Source: Roseovarius sp. (GTDB lineage Bacteria > Pseudomonadota > Alphaproteobacteria > Rhodobacterales > Rhodobacteraceae). From it: DNA of 44,073 bases. Under the pieces are notes generated by a model that made no database searches, was not told the DNA's origin, and saw nothing but the letters and a program-made list of their open reading frames with translations. The stretch spans positions 1 through 44,073 of the forward strand of contig NZ_JAGPVV010000263.1 in the NCBI RefSeq assembly GCF_018066915.1, written 5' to 3'. The first letter of the stretch is position 1. Every line of letters starts with the position of its first letter. A program made the translations under genes and the position numbers. Positions 8,154-16,682 of this stretch are shown here, piece by piece.

Positions 8154-8648
8154 TTGAGGAAAATTGCATCTTGCATCGATACCACCAGCCGCGTGATCTC
8201 GCGGCTGGTGGCCAATTTATGCGTTGGACTGATCTTCGTGATACTTGGCCTTTTGCTGACACAAGTCCTGATGCGATATTTCCATGGCTCACCACCCAGC
8301 TGGACCGAGGAACTGGCGATCATTCTCTTTGCCTGGCTGGTGCTCCTCTATGCGACCGTGGGTCTTCGCGAGGGGTTTCATGTCGCCATTGAAACCATCC
8401 CTTCGCGGTTCGTGCGGCTGCAAGGATGGGCCAATCGCTGGGTCGCCGCCTTGGCTGTTTTCTTTGGGTGGATCACTCTTACCGCAGGCAGCGACTATGT
8501 GTTGCGCACGGCGGGGCAAAAGAGTGCAGCGCTGCAAATTCCCATAGAGGCGCTTTATCTTTGTGTGCCGGTATGCGGCGCGCTTTTCATCCTGCACGGG
8601 GTCGCCCGGCTCTTTGTGCAACCGGACCCCGCCGAGGCAATCGCATGA
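8154..8648 (+). CDS. dctQ: TRAP transporter small permease (DctQ)
   Basis: A 164-residue membrane protein with four hydrophobic segments, as expected for the small TRAP subunit. Family features are VLMRYFHGSPPSWTEELAII near residue 40 and LREGFHVAIETIPSRF after the second helix. It pairs with DctM in the inner membrane. The start appears to be a TTG at 8154, 18 bp after the dctP stop. No ATG lies before the first helix, and the only other candidate, GTG at 8193, lacks a ribosome site. The stop overlaps the dctM start in an ATGA arrangement, indicating translational coupling. Confidence 0.85.
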   Translation: MRKIASCIDTTSRVISRLVANLCVGLIFVILGLLLTQVLMRYFHGSPPSWTEELAIILFAWLVLLYATVGLREGFHVAIETIPSRFVRLQGWANRWVAALAVFFGWITLTAGSDYVLRTAGQKSAALQIPIEALYLCVPVCGALFILHGVARLFVQPDPAEAIA

Positions 8649-9925
8649 GCAACACCGTACTCGTACTGACGCTTGGCCTGCCCTTGATGTTATTGCTGCG
8701 TGTGCCTTTGGCCTTTGCGGTCGGGCTTGCCACGATTGGCGCGCTTTGGACTGCCGACATCGACATGATGATCTTTGCGCAGCGCATGGTGTCGGGCACG
8801 CAATCCTTCAGCCTACTGGCCATTCCGTTCTTCATCCTGGCGGGGGACCTGATGACAGCGGGTGGCATTTCGCGCCGTCTTGTCGGGTTCGCGGACGTGC
8901 TGGTTCGCCATCGCACTGGGGGCCTCGGCATGGTTGCGGTTCTGGCGGCTGCTTTCTTTGCCGCGCTCTCGGGCTCCGCCCCCGCCACCACAGCGGCCAT
9001 CGGTGCCATCATGATCCCCGAGATGGAAAAGCGCGGATACTCGCGTGCTTTCGCGACGGCCCTCGCGGTCGCCGGTGGCATCATCGGACCCATGCTGCCC
9101 CCGTCGATCCCAATGGTGGTCTGGGGCGTCATGTCCGAAACGTCGATCAGCGATCTGTTCCTGGCTGGCATCGCTCCAGGGATACTGCTGGCCCTTGGCC
9201 TCATGGTGCTGTGCTGGAACCACGCGCGCAAGCACGAGATCGCAGCCCAACCCAAGGCCACCCGCGCCGAAGTCTGGGCCGCCTTCAATGCGGCAAAGTG
9301 GGCTTTGTGCGGGCCGATCATCGTTTTGGGCGGAATCTATGGCGGCATCGTCACGCCGACCGAAGCGGCCATCGTCGCCGCCGCATTCGCGATCATTCTG
9401 GGCTTCGGTGTTTACCGGGAACTGACTTTGCAGACCATCGTCCCTGTCACGCGCGGATCGCTCAAGACCATGACCATCGTCATGTTCATTATTGCTCTGG
9501 CGAACGGATTTGGCTGGGTCATGGCATTTGAACAACTGCCCGGGAAAGTCACGCACACGCTGGACGTATTTGCCGACACCCCCATGCTTTACCTGCTAAT
9601 GGTCAATTTGCTGTTGTTGGTGATCGGCTGCGTCATGGACAATCTCGCCGCGATGATCATTCTGGCGTCGTTTCTTGTACCCATCGGAGAGCAGCTTGGG
9701 ATGGATCCTGTCCAGTTCGGGGCGATGGTCGCGATCAATTTCACCATCGGGATGGCCACGCCACCTTTTGGCTACACGATTTTTGTGGGGGCGGCGATCA
9801 GTGGGCTTAGGATCGGCCAGATCGCCCGACCCTTGATGCCCATGCTGGGGGTGATGATCGGGGTCTTGCTTCTGGTGGCTTTCGTGCCGCCGGTGACCCT
9901 GACAATCGTCGAGTTACTGCGGTGA
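8645..9925 (+). CDS. dctM: TRAP transporter large permease (DctM)
   Basis: A 426-residue protein with about twelve membrane segments. TRAP large-subunit signatures include IPFFILAGDLMTAGGISRRL near residue 60, FFAALSGSAPATTAAIGAIM near 105, GGIIGPMLPPSIPMVVWG near 140 and GGIVTPTEAAIVAA near 240. These line the sodium and substrate path. The ATG at 8645 overlaps the dctQ stop; a longer reading frame upstream only covers dctQ in another frame and is not real. The last gene of the unit, a LysR regulator, starts four bases after this stop, so the regulator is part of the operon it presumably controls. Confidence 0.92.
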   Translation: MSNTVLVLTLGLPLMLLLRVPLAFAVGLATIGALWTADIDMMIFAQRMVSGTQSFSLLAIPFFILAGDLMTAGGISRRLVGFADVLVRHRTGGLGMVAVLAAAFFAALSGSAPATTAAIGAIMIPEMEKRGYSRAFATALAVAGGIIGPMLPPSIPMVVWGVMSETSISDLFLAGIAPGILLALGLMVLCWNHARKHEIAAQPKATRAEVWAAFNAAKWALCGPIIVLGGIYGGIVTPTEAAIVAAAFAIILGFGVYRELTLQTIVPVTRGSLKTMTIVMFIIALANGFGWVMAFEQLPGKVTHTLDVFADTPMLYLLMVNLLLLVIGCVMDNLAAMIILASFLVPIGEQLGMDPVQFGAMVAINFTIGMATPPFGYTIFVGAAISGLRIGQIARPLMPMLGVMIGVLLLVAFVPPVTLTIVELLR

Positions 9926-9929
9926 CGCC

Positions 9930-10841
9930 ATGGTGAACTTGCGCAATTTTGACCTGAACCTGCTGGTTATCTTTCGGGCAATCATGAATCGTGGTTCGAT
10001 TGCGGGTGCGGCGGAAGAGATCGGTCTGTCGCCTTCCGCCGTCAGCCACGCGCTGGCACGGCTGCGCGTGATGTTGAACGACGAGCTTTTCTTTCGGACA
10101 GCAGAGGGTGTAAGGCCCACCGAGCGCGCCCGAGAGCTCTATGCCGATATCGAGCGCGGTCTCGGCTTTATCTCGACAGCTATTTCCTTGCAGCACCAGT
10201 TTCTTCCCGCCAAGGCCGAGCGGGTTTTTACCATGCAGGTGGCTGACTATGTCTCAGCTTTTCTGCTGCCGCGGCTTGCTGAACGGCTGCAGGTCGAAGC
10301 CCCGGGCGTGTCCATCGACATCCTGCCCTTTACCATTTCGCCGGAGAGCGTCTGGGACCGCGTCGACATGCAGGTGCGTCTGACACCGGGGCGTCTGCAA
10401 CCGGAAATGGTCCGGTCCCAGCGGCTGCTCGCTGACGAGATTGTCGTCCTGATGCGGCGCGACCATCCGCGCGCGCACGAGCCGATGACCGCCGAATTAT
10501 ACGCTGAATTGGCCCACGTGAAATTGTCGCAATCGGCGACGGGCACGACCGTCATCGACGACGCGCTGGCGGCACGCGGATTGACGCGGCACATGGCAAT
10601 GACGGTCGCAAGCTGGTTTGAAATACCCGATATCGTGGCCAATTCAGACCTTATCGCCATTGCCCCACGACGCCTGTTCTCGCTGGACCCTCGATTGAAC
10701 AACCTGCGGTCTGCGCCCCTGCCGTTGCAGGAAGTGGTATTTTCCTTCGATCTTTGCTGGGACCTCAGAACAGAGCGCGAGCCGGGCCAGAAGTGGTTGC
10801 GCAAGGTCGTCTCGGACGTGTTCAGCGAAATGCGCGTCTGA
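9930..10841 (+). CDS. LysR family transcriptional regulator, NodD-like
   Basis: A 303-residue LysR regulator. The N-terminal winged helix-turn-helix spans about residues 5-65 (RNFDLNLLVIFRAIMNRGSIAGAAEEIGLSPSAVSHALARLR). The remainder is the two-lobed substrate-binding domain with AERVFTMQVADYVSAFLLPRL and VLMRRDHPRA. The NLRNFDLNLLVIF opening places it in the NodD/SyrM-like branch. The gene starts four bases after dctM and is probably co-transcribed. That is an unusual place for a LysR gene, which more often diverges from its targets. Its likely binding sites are the TGCA-N5-TGCA dyads upstream of dctP. The inducer is presumably the transported compound or a metabolite of it. Confidence 0.88.
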   Translation: MVNLRNFDLNLLVIFRAIMNRGSIAGAAEEIGLSPSAVSHALARLRVMLNDELFFRTAEGVRPTERARELYADIERGLGFISTAISLQHQFLPAKAERVFTMQVADYVSAFLLPRLAERLQVEAPGVSIDILPFTISPESVWDRVDMQVRLTPGRLQPEMVRSQRLLADEIVVLMRRDHPRAHEPMTAELYAELAHVKLSQSATGTTVIDDALAARGLTRHMAMTVASWFEIPDIVANSDLIAIAPRRLFSLDPRLNNLRSAPLPLQEVVFSFDLCWDLRTEREPGQKWLRKVVSDVFSEMRV

Positions 10842-10962
10842 GCGCTGTTCTTTGCTGCACGATCCGTCAACATGATTGTGATGTAACGTCGCGCCTGGAA
10901 ACGAGAAATCTTTAGGGCAGCTATCGCAGTACGTGCAAAGCGGCCGTTCTTACTCGCAGGCT

Positions 10963-11148
10963 CTACAGCAGCAAGGCCCGGCTGTTTGACAGCTTGGTAT
11001 GGGCCATCTGCAACTTCGTGCGCTCGCAGCCCAGAACCGGAAAGTCTTCGCTCCAGTCAAACTGGAAAGCTTCGCCAGGATCAAAATGCAGCAGCACAAA
11101 GGTCCCGCGCCTCGTCGTCTGCTGTTCACGCTGCCGATTTGATCGGTG
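10963..11148 (-). pseudogene. IS21-family transposase (IstA) remnant
   Basis: One minus-strand frame, without a usable start and closed by a TAG at 10963-10965, reads about 60 residues that match the middle of an IS21-type IstA. The segment runs NRQREQQTTRRGTF, then HFDPGEAFQFDWSED, then CERTKLQMAHTKLSNSRALL. The aspartate in FDWSED is the first acidic residue of the DDE catalytic triad. A full IstA is several times longer, and neither the helix-turn-helix start, the rest of the catalytic domain nor the IstB partner is visible nearby. It is a decayed insertion-sequence relic lying directly before the exopolysaccharide locus. Other open frames over this stretch are shadows. Confidence 0.75.
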
Positions 11149-11166
11149 ACGAACACCGAGGCGAAG

Positions 11167-11181
11167 TTAACCCGAGATTAA
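11167..11181. promoter_or_regulatory. CtrA-like full binding site
   Basis: TTAA CCCGAGA TTAA is an exact TTAA-N7-TTAA, the core of the alphaproteobacterial CtrA full site. It lies 244 bp before the exoA start and 19 bp outside the IS21 remnant. The core has only eight fixed bases, so a chance match within 44 kb is possible; the position in the leader of the exo locus is what makes it notable. Confidence 0.35.
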
Positions 11182-11424
11182 ACGTTACCAAACCCGATGC
11201 GCGCCATGATTTCAACCGTTGGCGGGTCAGAGTTTTCTATCGATGGGCAAGAAACAGCCATCAACCGGCAGACTCCAGCCGTCCCTTGGCCGGATAGCGT
11301 GCCTTGGTTGCGTGGGTGGGGCGGAGGTGCCAAGACTATCAAGGCGCGCAAACCTTGCCAGACAGGCAGTCGGACCGGATCGGTACCGAAGCTGCATTTT
11401 TTATGCCCAGACAAAGGTCATGCC

Positions 11425-12459
11425 GTGAGGACAGATATTTCAGAAACCCCGAAGGGTGCCAAGCAGGTCCCGTTGATCGTCATACCCTGCCTAGACGAGG
11501 CTGAACACATCGCGACCCTTCTGGCGCAGCTTGTCAAGACGACGGATCAGATTGGCGGACGGATCGTGGTGGTCGATGGCGGCAGTACCGATGGAACATG
11601 GGAGATCGCTTCTGCCATAGCCAGCCGCGATGCCCGCATCTCGCTGCTGCATAATCCGCAACGCATCCAGAGTGCTGCGATCAATCTGGCGGTGGCTGAG
11701 GACCGGGGCGTATCAAGTCACTTGATCCGAATCGACGCGCACTGCCGCTATCCAGATGATTACTGTGCCCGGCTTTTGGCTGAGATGGACCGCAGCGGTG
11801 CTGATAGCGTTGTCGTCAGCATGATCGCGGAGGGAGAGCAGGGCGTGGCCGTTCTCAACGCCGTGGCGCAGAACTCGACTGTCGGGAATGGCGGCTCGCG
11901 CCACCGCAGGCGTTCTGAGGGGCGGTTTGTTGACCACGGCCACCATGCGCTGTTCCGTCTGGATGCGTTTCGGGACGTGGGGGGCTATGATCCCAGTTTC
12001 TCGCATAACGAGGATGCCGAACTCGACCTCAGGCTGAGGCGGAACGGCTACTGCATCTGGCTGACCGCCGACCCGGTCATCACCTATATCCCGCGCCGTT
12101 CGCTCGGTGCCTTGACGCGGCAATACTTCAACTATGGCTGCGGTCGCGCGCGCACGATGCGCAAGCATGCCGTTGCGCCGCAGCTACGCCAGATGAAGGT
12201 CATGATGGTGCTGCCTGCTATTGTGTTATCCGCGTTGATTGGCGTTCACTGGATATTCGCGGTACCAGTGGCTTTGTGGTTGGCGGTCTGCATTGCGTCG
12301 GGCGTGTTTCTGGCGTTCCACCACCGGCGCGCATGGCTTGTGTTGTCCAGTGTCTCGGCAATGCTGATGCATGTCGCGTGGTCAACCGGATTCTGGTGGC
12401 AGATGGTCGGGTCTCTGTTCTCTGGTGGCTCAGTGGCGTCCCCTGGAAACGCCCGATGA
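11425..12459 (+). CDS. exoA: Succinoglycan-type glycosyltransferase ExoA
   Basis: A 344-residue GT2 glycosyltransferase. The nucleotide-sugar fold shows IPCLDEAEHIATLLAQL, VVVDGGSTDGTWEIA and HLIRIDAHCRYPDDYC (the D-x-D region), then FSHNEDAELDLRLRRNGYCIW and RRSLGALTRQYFNYGCGRART. Two or three C-terminal hydrophobic helices anchor it to the membrane. In Sinorhizobium ExoA adds the first glucose (beta-1,3) to the lipid-linked galactose. I start it at the GTG at 11425, preceded by AAGGT six bases upstream. The longer in-frame extension is not family-like. It opens the plus-strand unit exoA-exoM-exoP-exoX and overlaps exoM by ATGA. Confidence 0.85.
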   Translation: MRTDISETPKGAKQVPLIVIPCLDEAEHIATLLAQLVKTTDQIGGRIVVVDGGSTDGTWEIASAIASRDARISLLHNPQRIQSAAINLAVAEDRGVSSHLIRIDAHCRYPDDYCARLLAEMDRSGADSVVVSMIAEGEQGVAVLNAVAQNSTVGNGGSRHRRRSEGRFVDHGHHALFRLDAFRDVGGYDPSFSHNEDAELDLRLRRNGYCIWLTADPVITYIPRRSLGALTRQYFNYGCGRARTMRKHAVAPQLRQMKVMMVLPAIVLSALIGVHWIFAVPVALWLAVCIASGVFLAFHHRRAWLVLSSVSAMLMHVAWSTGFWWQMVGSLFSGGSVASPGNAR

Positions 12460-13394
12460 CTGCTTGTCACAATGACAGTATCGAGGTGTGCGTCTGCACC
12501 TATCGCCGACCCCAGTTGAGCGTCACTCTGGAGTCGCTTGCGTCGTTACGCGTGCCGGATGATTTTACCCTGTCGGTGCTCGTCATAGATAACGATACAA
12601 CCCCTAGCGCACGGCCGCTGGTTGAGGGCATTGCCGAGACGTTTCCTGTTCCGCTGCGTTATGTGCATTGCCCCGAGGGAAATATCTCGATCGCCCGCAA
12701 TGGCGCTTTGGATCATTGCCGGGCGCGGTATCTCGCCTTCATAGATGATGATGAGACCGCCTCGTCCGATTGGCTTTGCGCGCTGGTCGAAGAATTGCGG
12801 CGTGTTGATGCCGATGTCGTGCTGGGTCCGGTCGAAGGCGTATACGACCAGAGCGCCCCATCGTGGATGTGCAATCTGGAGATACACTCCACGCGCCCGG
12901 TTTGGGTCAAGGGTGAGATCCGGACAGGCTATACCTGTAATGTCATCATAGACCGGCACGCGTCAGCGGTGTGCGACCGCCGCTTTGATCTGGCTCTTGG
13001 CAAGACCGGCGGCGAGGATAGCCTGTTCTTCGATGAAATCCACAAAGCAGGTGGCAAAATCGGCTATGCGGAACGTGCCTTGGTCCATGAGGATGTGCCC
13101 ACCGAACGGCTCGCCTATGGCTGGCTGTTGCGGCGGCGGTTCCGAATGGGGCAAACCCATGGGCGAATGCTGCGCCAAAAGATTGGCGCGGGGCGCTTGC
13201 TGAGCAATCTGGCTGTGGCATTGGCAAAGGTCACCTATTGCTGTGGTGCAGCCGTTCTTGGCGGCTTCGACACCACGCGGCGCAACGCGGCTTTGCTGCG
13301 CGGAACGCTGCACATTGGCGTGTTCATGGGTCTGACCGGCATGCGTGAACTCGAACTCTACGGTTCGGGTTCGGTTCAGCGAGGGGAAAATTGA
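12456..13394 (+). CDS. exoM: GT2 glycosyltransferase, ExoM-like
   Basis: A 312-residue GT2 enzyme. Its N-terminus has VCVCTYRRPQLSVTLESLAS, followed by VIDNDTTPSARPLVE, GNISIARNGALDHCRARYLAFIDDDETAS (the acidic D-D-D-E metal site) and GGEDSLFFDEIHKAGGKIGY. A hydrophobic stretch near the C-terminus may associate with the membrane. ExoM of Sinorhizobium adds a beta-1,4-glucose in the growing repeat unit, and the linkage here is inferred from that similarity only. The ATG at 12456 overlaps the exoA stop. The frame continues upstream but merely overlaps exoA. Confidence 0.8.
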   Translation: MTACHNDSIEVCVCTYRRPQLSVTLESLASLRVPDDFTLSVLVIDNDTTPSARPLVEGIAETFPVPLRYVHCPEGNISIARNGALDHCRARYLAFIDDDETASSDWLCALVEELRRVDADVVLGPVEGVYDQSAPSWMCNLEIHSTRPVWVKGEIRTGYTCNVIIDRHASAVCDRRFDLALGKTGGEDSLFFDEIHKAGGKIGYAERALVHEDVPTERLAYGWLLRRRFRMGQTHGRMLRQKIGAGRLLSNLAVALAKVTYCCGAAVLGGFDTTRRNAALLRGTLHIGVFMGLTGMRELELYGSGSVQRGEN

Positions 13395-13416
13395 CAGTGA
13401 TTGCGAGGGGTCTGAC

Positions 13417-15315
13417 ATGATGCTCAATGATCTGGGGATGAAGATCCATGACGCGGATTTCAGGCCGGACACATTGAACCGTTCCCCGGCGCAGGATCGG
13501 ACGACGACGCTTGGCGATCTGCTGGCGGCGGCCCGACGGCAGCGTTGGCCGCTGATGCTCTGCACGGCTCTCGGTCTCGGCCTTGGCTTGGTCAAGCACA
13601 TGACCACTCCGCCGCTCTATTACAGCGCTGCGACTGTGCTTGTGGATGTGCGGATGGACGAATCTGGTGGTGAGATCACACCGACCACGCCCTTTCTGCG
13701 CAACGACACCTCGCTTTTGAACGAAATTCAGGTGCTCCGTTCGCTGCGACTTGCCGAAGAGGTGGCGCGACGGCTTAGCTTGCATGAGATGCCGATTTTT
13801 CTGAATCCGCCCGAATCGCTGGCGCGCAGCATGCTCTCTGCGGTGCAGGATGCGGTGCAGAACGTGATCGAGTCCGCTCCCGAGACACCGTCGCCTCTTC
13901 CCGATAATTCGGAGGATTCGGCAATCAAGAGAGCTGCCCTCATATTGCAACGGGACGTCGGCATCGACCGGATCGGGCAGAGCTTCACAATTGATATCAG
14001 CTATATCGGGCCGGAGCCCGCGCTCGCCGCCGCTATCGTCAATACCTATGCTGAATCGTATCTTGCGGCCCATCTGAACGCAAAAATGGAAGTGACGGCG
14101 CGCATGGCTGAATGGATGCAAGCGCGGATTGGCGAATTGCAGCGGGAAAGCGAAGCCATACAGATGCGCGCAGAGGCGCTGCGCGCCCAAACTCCCCCTG
14201 ACACAAAAGCGCTGAAGGCGCTCGCGCAGCGGGCAGCCAATCTTGAGACGTTGCAGCAAACTCTGTCGTCTCGCTATGAGATGGTCACTATCGAGGGGTC
14301 ATACCCGGTCACCAATGGGCGCATCCTGAGCGAGGCAGCGGTGCCGAAAAAGCCAGATCTTCCGAAGCTATGGCAGTCTGCTGCGATCGCGACGATCCTT
14401 GGTTTCATGGTCGGGTTTGTTATCGCCATCCTGCGCGAAACCCGCGAGCGTGCGTTTCGTGTCGGCGAAGACGTTTGGGTCGATACCGGCAAGCCGTTCC
14501 TCGGTTACATGCCACTTTTCGACACTGCTGCGCTGTCTCGGCAAGCACCGCGCGGTAAGAGCGAAAACGGGAAAAATAATGGCGACACCGATGCCCGCAG
14601 CGTGGTGCAATCGACAGCCCCCAGTCTGTTCATGTCGTTGCTCGATTCCCAATCACTCTTGGCCGACACTCTGCGGAATGTGCAGAGTACGGTCATGCTG
14701 GCGCCCACCGACACTGGCGCACAGGTGATCGGCGTGTCCTCGATGGTCGCGGGAGAAGGCAAGACAACCCTCGCCGCCAATTATGCAAACCTTGTCGCCC
14801 AATCGGGTGCTCGAACGCTCTTGGTTGATCTCGATCTCCATCGGTCTGCGCTGACCAGGATGCTCCAGTGCAATCAAGGGGCGGATCTGATACGCATCCT
14901 CGACGGAACCGCGACACTGGATGAGGCGCTGAAAACAGTGTCGGTGTCGGGTCTCGATTTCTTACCCTGCATTCCAGAGCACAATCCGCGACGCTCCAGT
15001 GATGCTCTGATGAGGCAGACGATGACGGCCCTGATCGAGTCTCTGCGACACCGGTACGATTTCGTGGTGCTCGACCTGCCACCGCTGGGAACAATTGCCG
15101 ACACCAAGATCATGCTGTCGCGGATCGACCACATAATCCTGCAATGTGCTTGGGGTAAAACACCGCGCACTCTTGTCCGAGATTATCTCAGAATGGAACC
15201 TGAAGTCGCGCGGAAAGTGCTGGGAATCGTTCTGAACAAGGTGGAAATGCGACGGCTGCGCAAGTTCGCGAGGCCTGGCAGTTGGGAAACCTATTTGGAA
15301 GAGAAATACGGATAG
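13417..15315 (+). CDS. exoP: Polysaccharide co-polymerase / BY-kinase-like protein ExoP
   Basis: A 632-residue inner-membrane protein. An N-terminal Wzz domain is framed by two helices at about residues 40-60 and 318-340. A large periplasmic coiled-coil part lies between them, with LQRESEAIQMRAEALRAQ. The C-terminal cytoplasmic ATPase has Walker A SSMVAGEGKTTLAAN at about 441, Walker A' LLVDLDLHR at about 468 and Walker B FVVLDLPP at about 548. It controls chain length and couples polymerisation to export. The tail has only two tyrosines (TYLEEKYG), far fewer than the tyrosine cluster of classical bacterial tyrosine kinases. The ATG at 13417 follows GCGAGGGG by six bases. Confidence 0.88.
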   Translation: MMLNDLGMKIHDADFRPDTLNRSPAQDRTTTLGDLLAAARRQRWPLMLCTALGLGLGLVKHMTTPPLYYSAATVLVDVRMDESGGEITPTTPFLRNDTSLLNEIQVLRSLRLAEEVARRLSLHEMPIFLNPPESLARSMLSAVQDAVQNVIESAPETPSPLPDNSEDSAIKRAALILQRDVGIDRIGQSFTIDISYIGPEPALAAAIVNTYAESYLAAHLNAKMEVTARMAEWMQARIGELQRESEAIQMRAEALRAQTPPDTKALKALAQRAANLETLQQTLSSRYEMVTIEGSYPVTNGRILSEAAVPKKPDLPKLWQSAAIATILGFMVGFVIAILRETRERAFRVGEDVWVDTGKPFLGYMPLFDTAALSRQAPRGKSENGKNNGDTDARSVVQSTAPSLFMSLLDSQSLLADTLRNVQSTVMLAPTDTGAQVIGVSSMVAGEGKTTLAANYANLVAQSGARTLLVDLDLHRSALTRMLQCNQGADLIRILDGTATLDEALKTVSVSGLDFLPCIPEHNPRRSSDALMRQTMTALIESLRHRYDFVVLDLPPLGTIADTKIMLSRIDHIILQCAWGKTPRTLVRDYLRMEPEVARKVLGIVLNKVEMRRLRKFARPGSWETYLEEKYG

Positions 15316-15421
15316 GCACGACTGGTCCTCATACTTGCGCGCATGTCGGCACTTCGGTAGCCTGCACCCTGATTATCCGTTATGCTGCTCTTCAATTCAG
15401 CACGGGGGTGAGGGTTCTGGA

Positions 15422-15685
15422 ATGCGTTTGGTGGTATTTGCCGCATTTCTTTTGGTCGCGATGATTCTCGTAGGGGCCTGGTCGCTTGCACAGGGCGCAG
15501 GGTTTGCGACGGTGGCTCTGCGTCTTATCGTGACCGCAATTGTCCTGCAGGTGGGGTATTTCGTGATGCTGGTCGTCGTTGCCTATCTGCCGAACTCTTC
15601 CGGGCGGGACGACCCCAGTCGTGCAGAGAAAGAGCGGCATCCTCCGTCCCAGTCGGTGCGCGGTGCAAACGATTCCTCTCACTGA
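15422..15685 (+). CDS. exoX: Exopolysaccharide production repressor (ExoX/SyrA-like)
   Basis: An 87-residue protein with two hydrophobic helices, residues about 2-24 and 28-52, and a polar C-terminal tail. The second helix, LRLIVTAIVLQVGYFVMLVVVAYLP, resembles the ExoX/SyrA family of small membrane proteins that restrain exopolysaccharide synthesis, probably by acting on ExoY. I start at the ATG at 15422 because the first helix begins there. It is the last gene of the exoA-M-P-X unit and converges with a glycosyltransferase gene 14 bp away. Sequence similarity in such a short hydrophobic protein is modest, but the locus supports the call. Confidence 0.7.
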   Translation: MRLVVFAAFLLVAMILVGAWSLAQGAGFATVALRLIVTAIVLQVGYFVMLVVVAYLPNSSGRDDPSRAEKERHPPSQSVRGANDSSH

Positions 15686-15704
15686 TTTGATCCCCAAGAT
15701 CAGT
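15681..15704. terminator. Dyad between convergent exoX and glycosyltransferase genes
   Basis: ACTGAT at 15681-15686 and ATCAGT at 15699-15704 form a 6-bp inverted repeat across the convergent stop codons. There is no T run. It may end transcription from both sides, weakly. Confidence 0.25.
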
Positions 15705-16680
15705 TCGCCTGTGCTTGGAGGAACTGGTGTAGCCCAGGCTCTGGACGACCGATCAGCCGGATCAGTCCGCCGCGTACGGCAAGGCGCAGCGCTTCCTTCC
15801 ACCGGAGAGCCGTCCCTGCGCCCAGCCTGATGTGCGATTTCACGAGGCCGCGAGCGCGCGATTCCCGTGAATAGCAAAATTGAGGATGGATGAGAAAGTT
15901 GGCGCGATCTTCGGCGCGTGCAATAGTCCAGGCGCGCCGTTGCAGAATGCCTATGGAATGTTTGAGCGTCAGTTCGCGGTTGAAATATCCCACGTTTAAC
16001 CCGTGGTCGCGTTGGGTCGCATCGCCGTTCTCCGCCCAGACGGCCAGCGGTTCGAGCGCCACGTAGATCGGTTCAGTGATCGCGAAGGTGCGCATGTATT
16101 CCTGCAGCGTGGCACTGCACGGAACACTCACCTCCAGTTCCGACGAGGCCTCACGAGACCAGAAAAGGCCGCCGTTGGAGACTCCGATATCCGCGATCAG
16201 GCTCAGGCGGAATACATCCGGCTCGTAGCGCCCGGCACTCAGCTTGTCATCGAGAAGCCCGCTTTTGCTCAACCGCGCATCAGGGGTGTCGCTGTGATGT
16301 TCCACGAGTTGGTTGCGCAGGACGATCTGAACATTCTCGCGATGGCAGAGCGCGATGTTGTCTTCCATGAAGCGCGGCAGAATGAAGTTGTCATCCTCCA
16401 CCACACAGAAATAATCAGCCTCGCGCGGATTGTCCCGTGAGAAGCACTTGTCGATATTACGTGACGCAAATCGCTGTGGCCGGTTGTGGTTGTAGGTGAT
16501 GCGGTCGTCCGAGAAAGCCTTAACAACGTCTCTTGCAGAGCCTTCCGGGTCGTCATCGTAGACGTCGCAAACCCAGTTGCCATGGGACTGTTCAATGAGA
16601 CTTGTCAGGCAGCGGTGAAGCGGTTCGGGCCGACGGTAAGTCGGAGTACGTACATGAACGAGGGCATGAGAAAGAGACAT
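15700..16680 (-). CDS. GT2 family glycosyltransferase
   Basis: A 326-residue GT2 enzyme. It has VHVRTPTYRRPEPLHRCLTSLIEQ at the start, CDVYDDDPEGSARDVV as the nucleotide-binding strand, and YFCVVEDDNFILPRFMED as the acidic metal site near residue 95. It probably transfers one sugar of the repeat unit at the cytoplasmic membrane face. By elimination it may fill the place of ExoU or ExoW, but its sequence does not let me say which. The ATG at 16680 starts 3 bp before the stop of the upstream ExoO-like gene with AAAGG about ten bases ahead; a TTG at 16689 is a possible longer start. It forms a two-gene minus-strand unit with that ExoO-like gene. Confidence 0.8.
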   Translation of the reverse strand: MSLSHALVHVRTPTYRRPEPLHRCLTSLIEQSHGNWVCDVYDDDPEGSARDVVKAFSDDRITYNHNRPQRFASRNIDKCFSRDNPREADYFCVVEDDNFILPRFMEDNIALCHRENVQIVLRNQLVEHHSDTPDARLSKSGLLDDKLSAGRYEPDVFRLSLIADIGVSNGGLFWSREASSELEVSVPCSATLQEYMRTFAITEPIYVALEPLAVWAENGDATQRDHGLNVGYFNRELTLKHSIGILQRRAWTIARAEDRANFLIHPQFCYSRESRARGLVKSHIRLGAGTALRWKEALRLAVRGGLIRLIGRPEPGLHQFLQAQAN

Positions 16681-16682
16681 GA

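Noticed and set aside
8426-8644. Upstream extension of dctM into the dctQ region
   Set aside because: It covers dctQ in another frame, and the ATG at 8645 overlapping the dctQ stop is the typical start.
11197-11424. In-frame extension of exoA
   Set aside because: The added residues are not like any ExoA, and the GTG at 11425 has a proper ribosome site.
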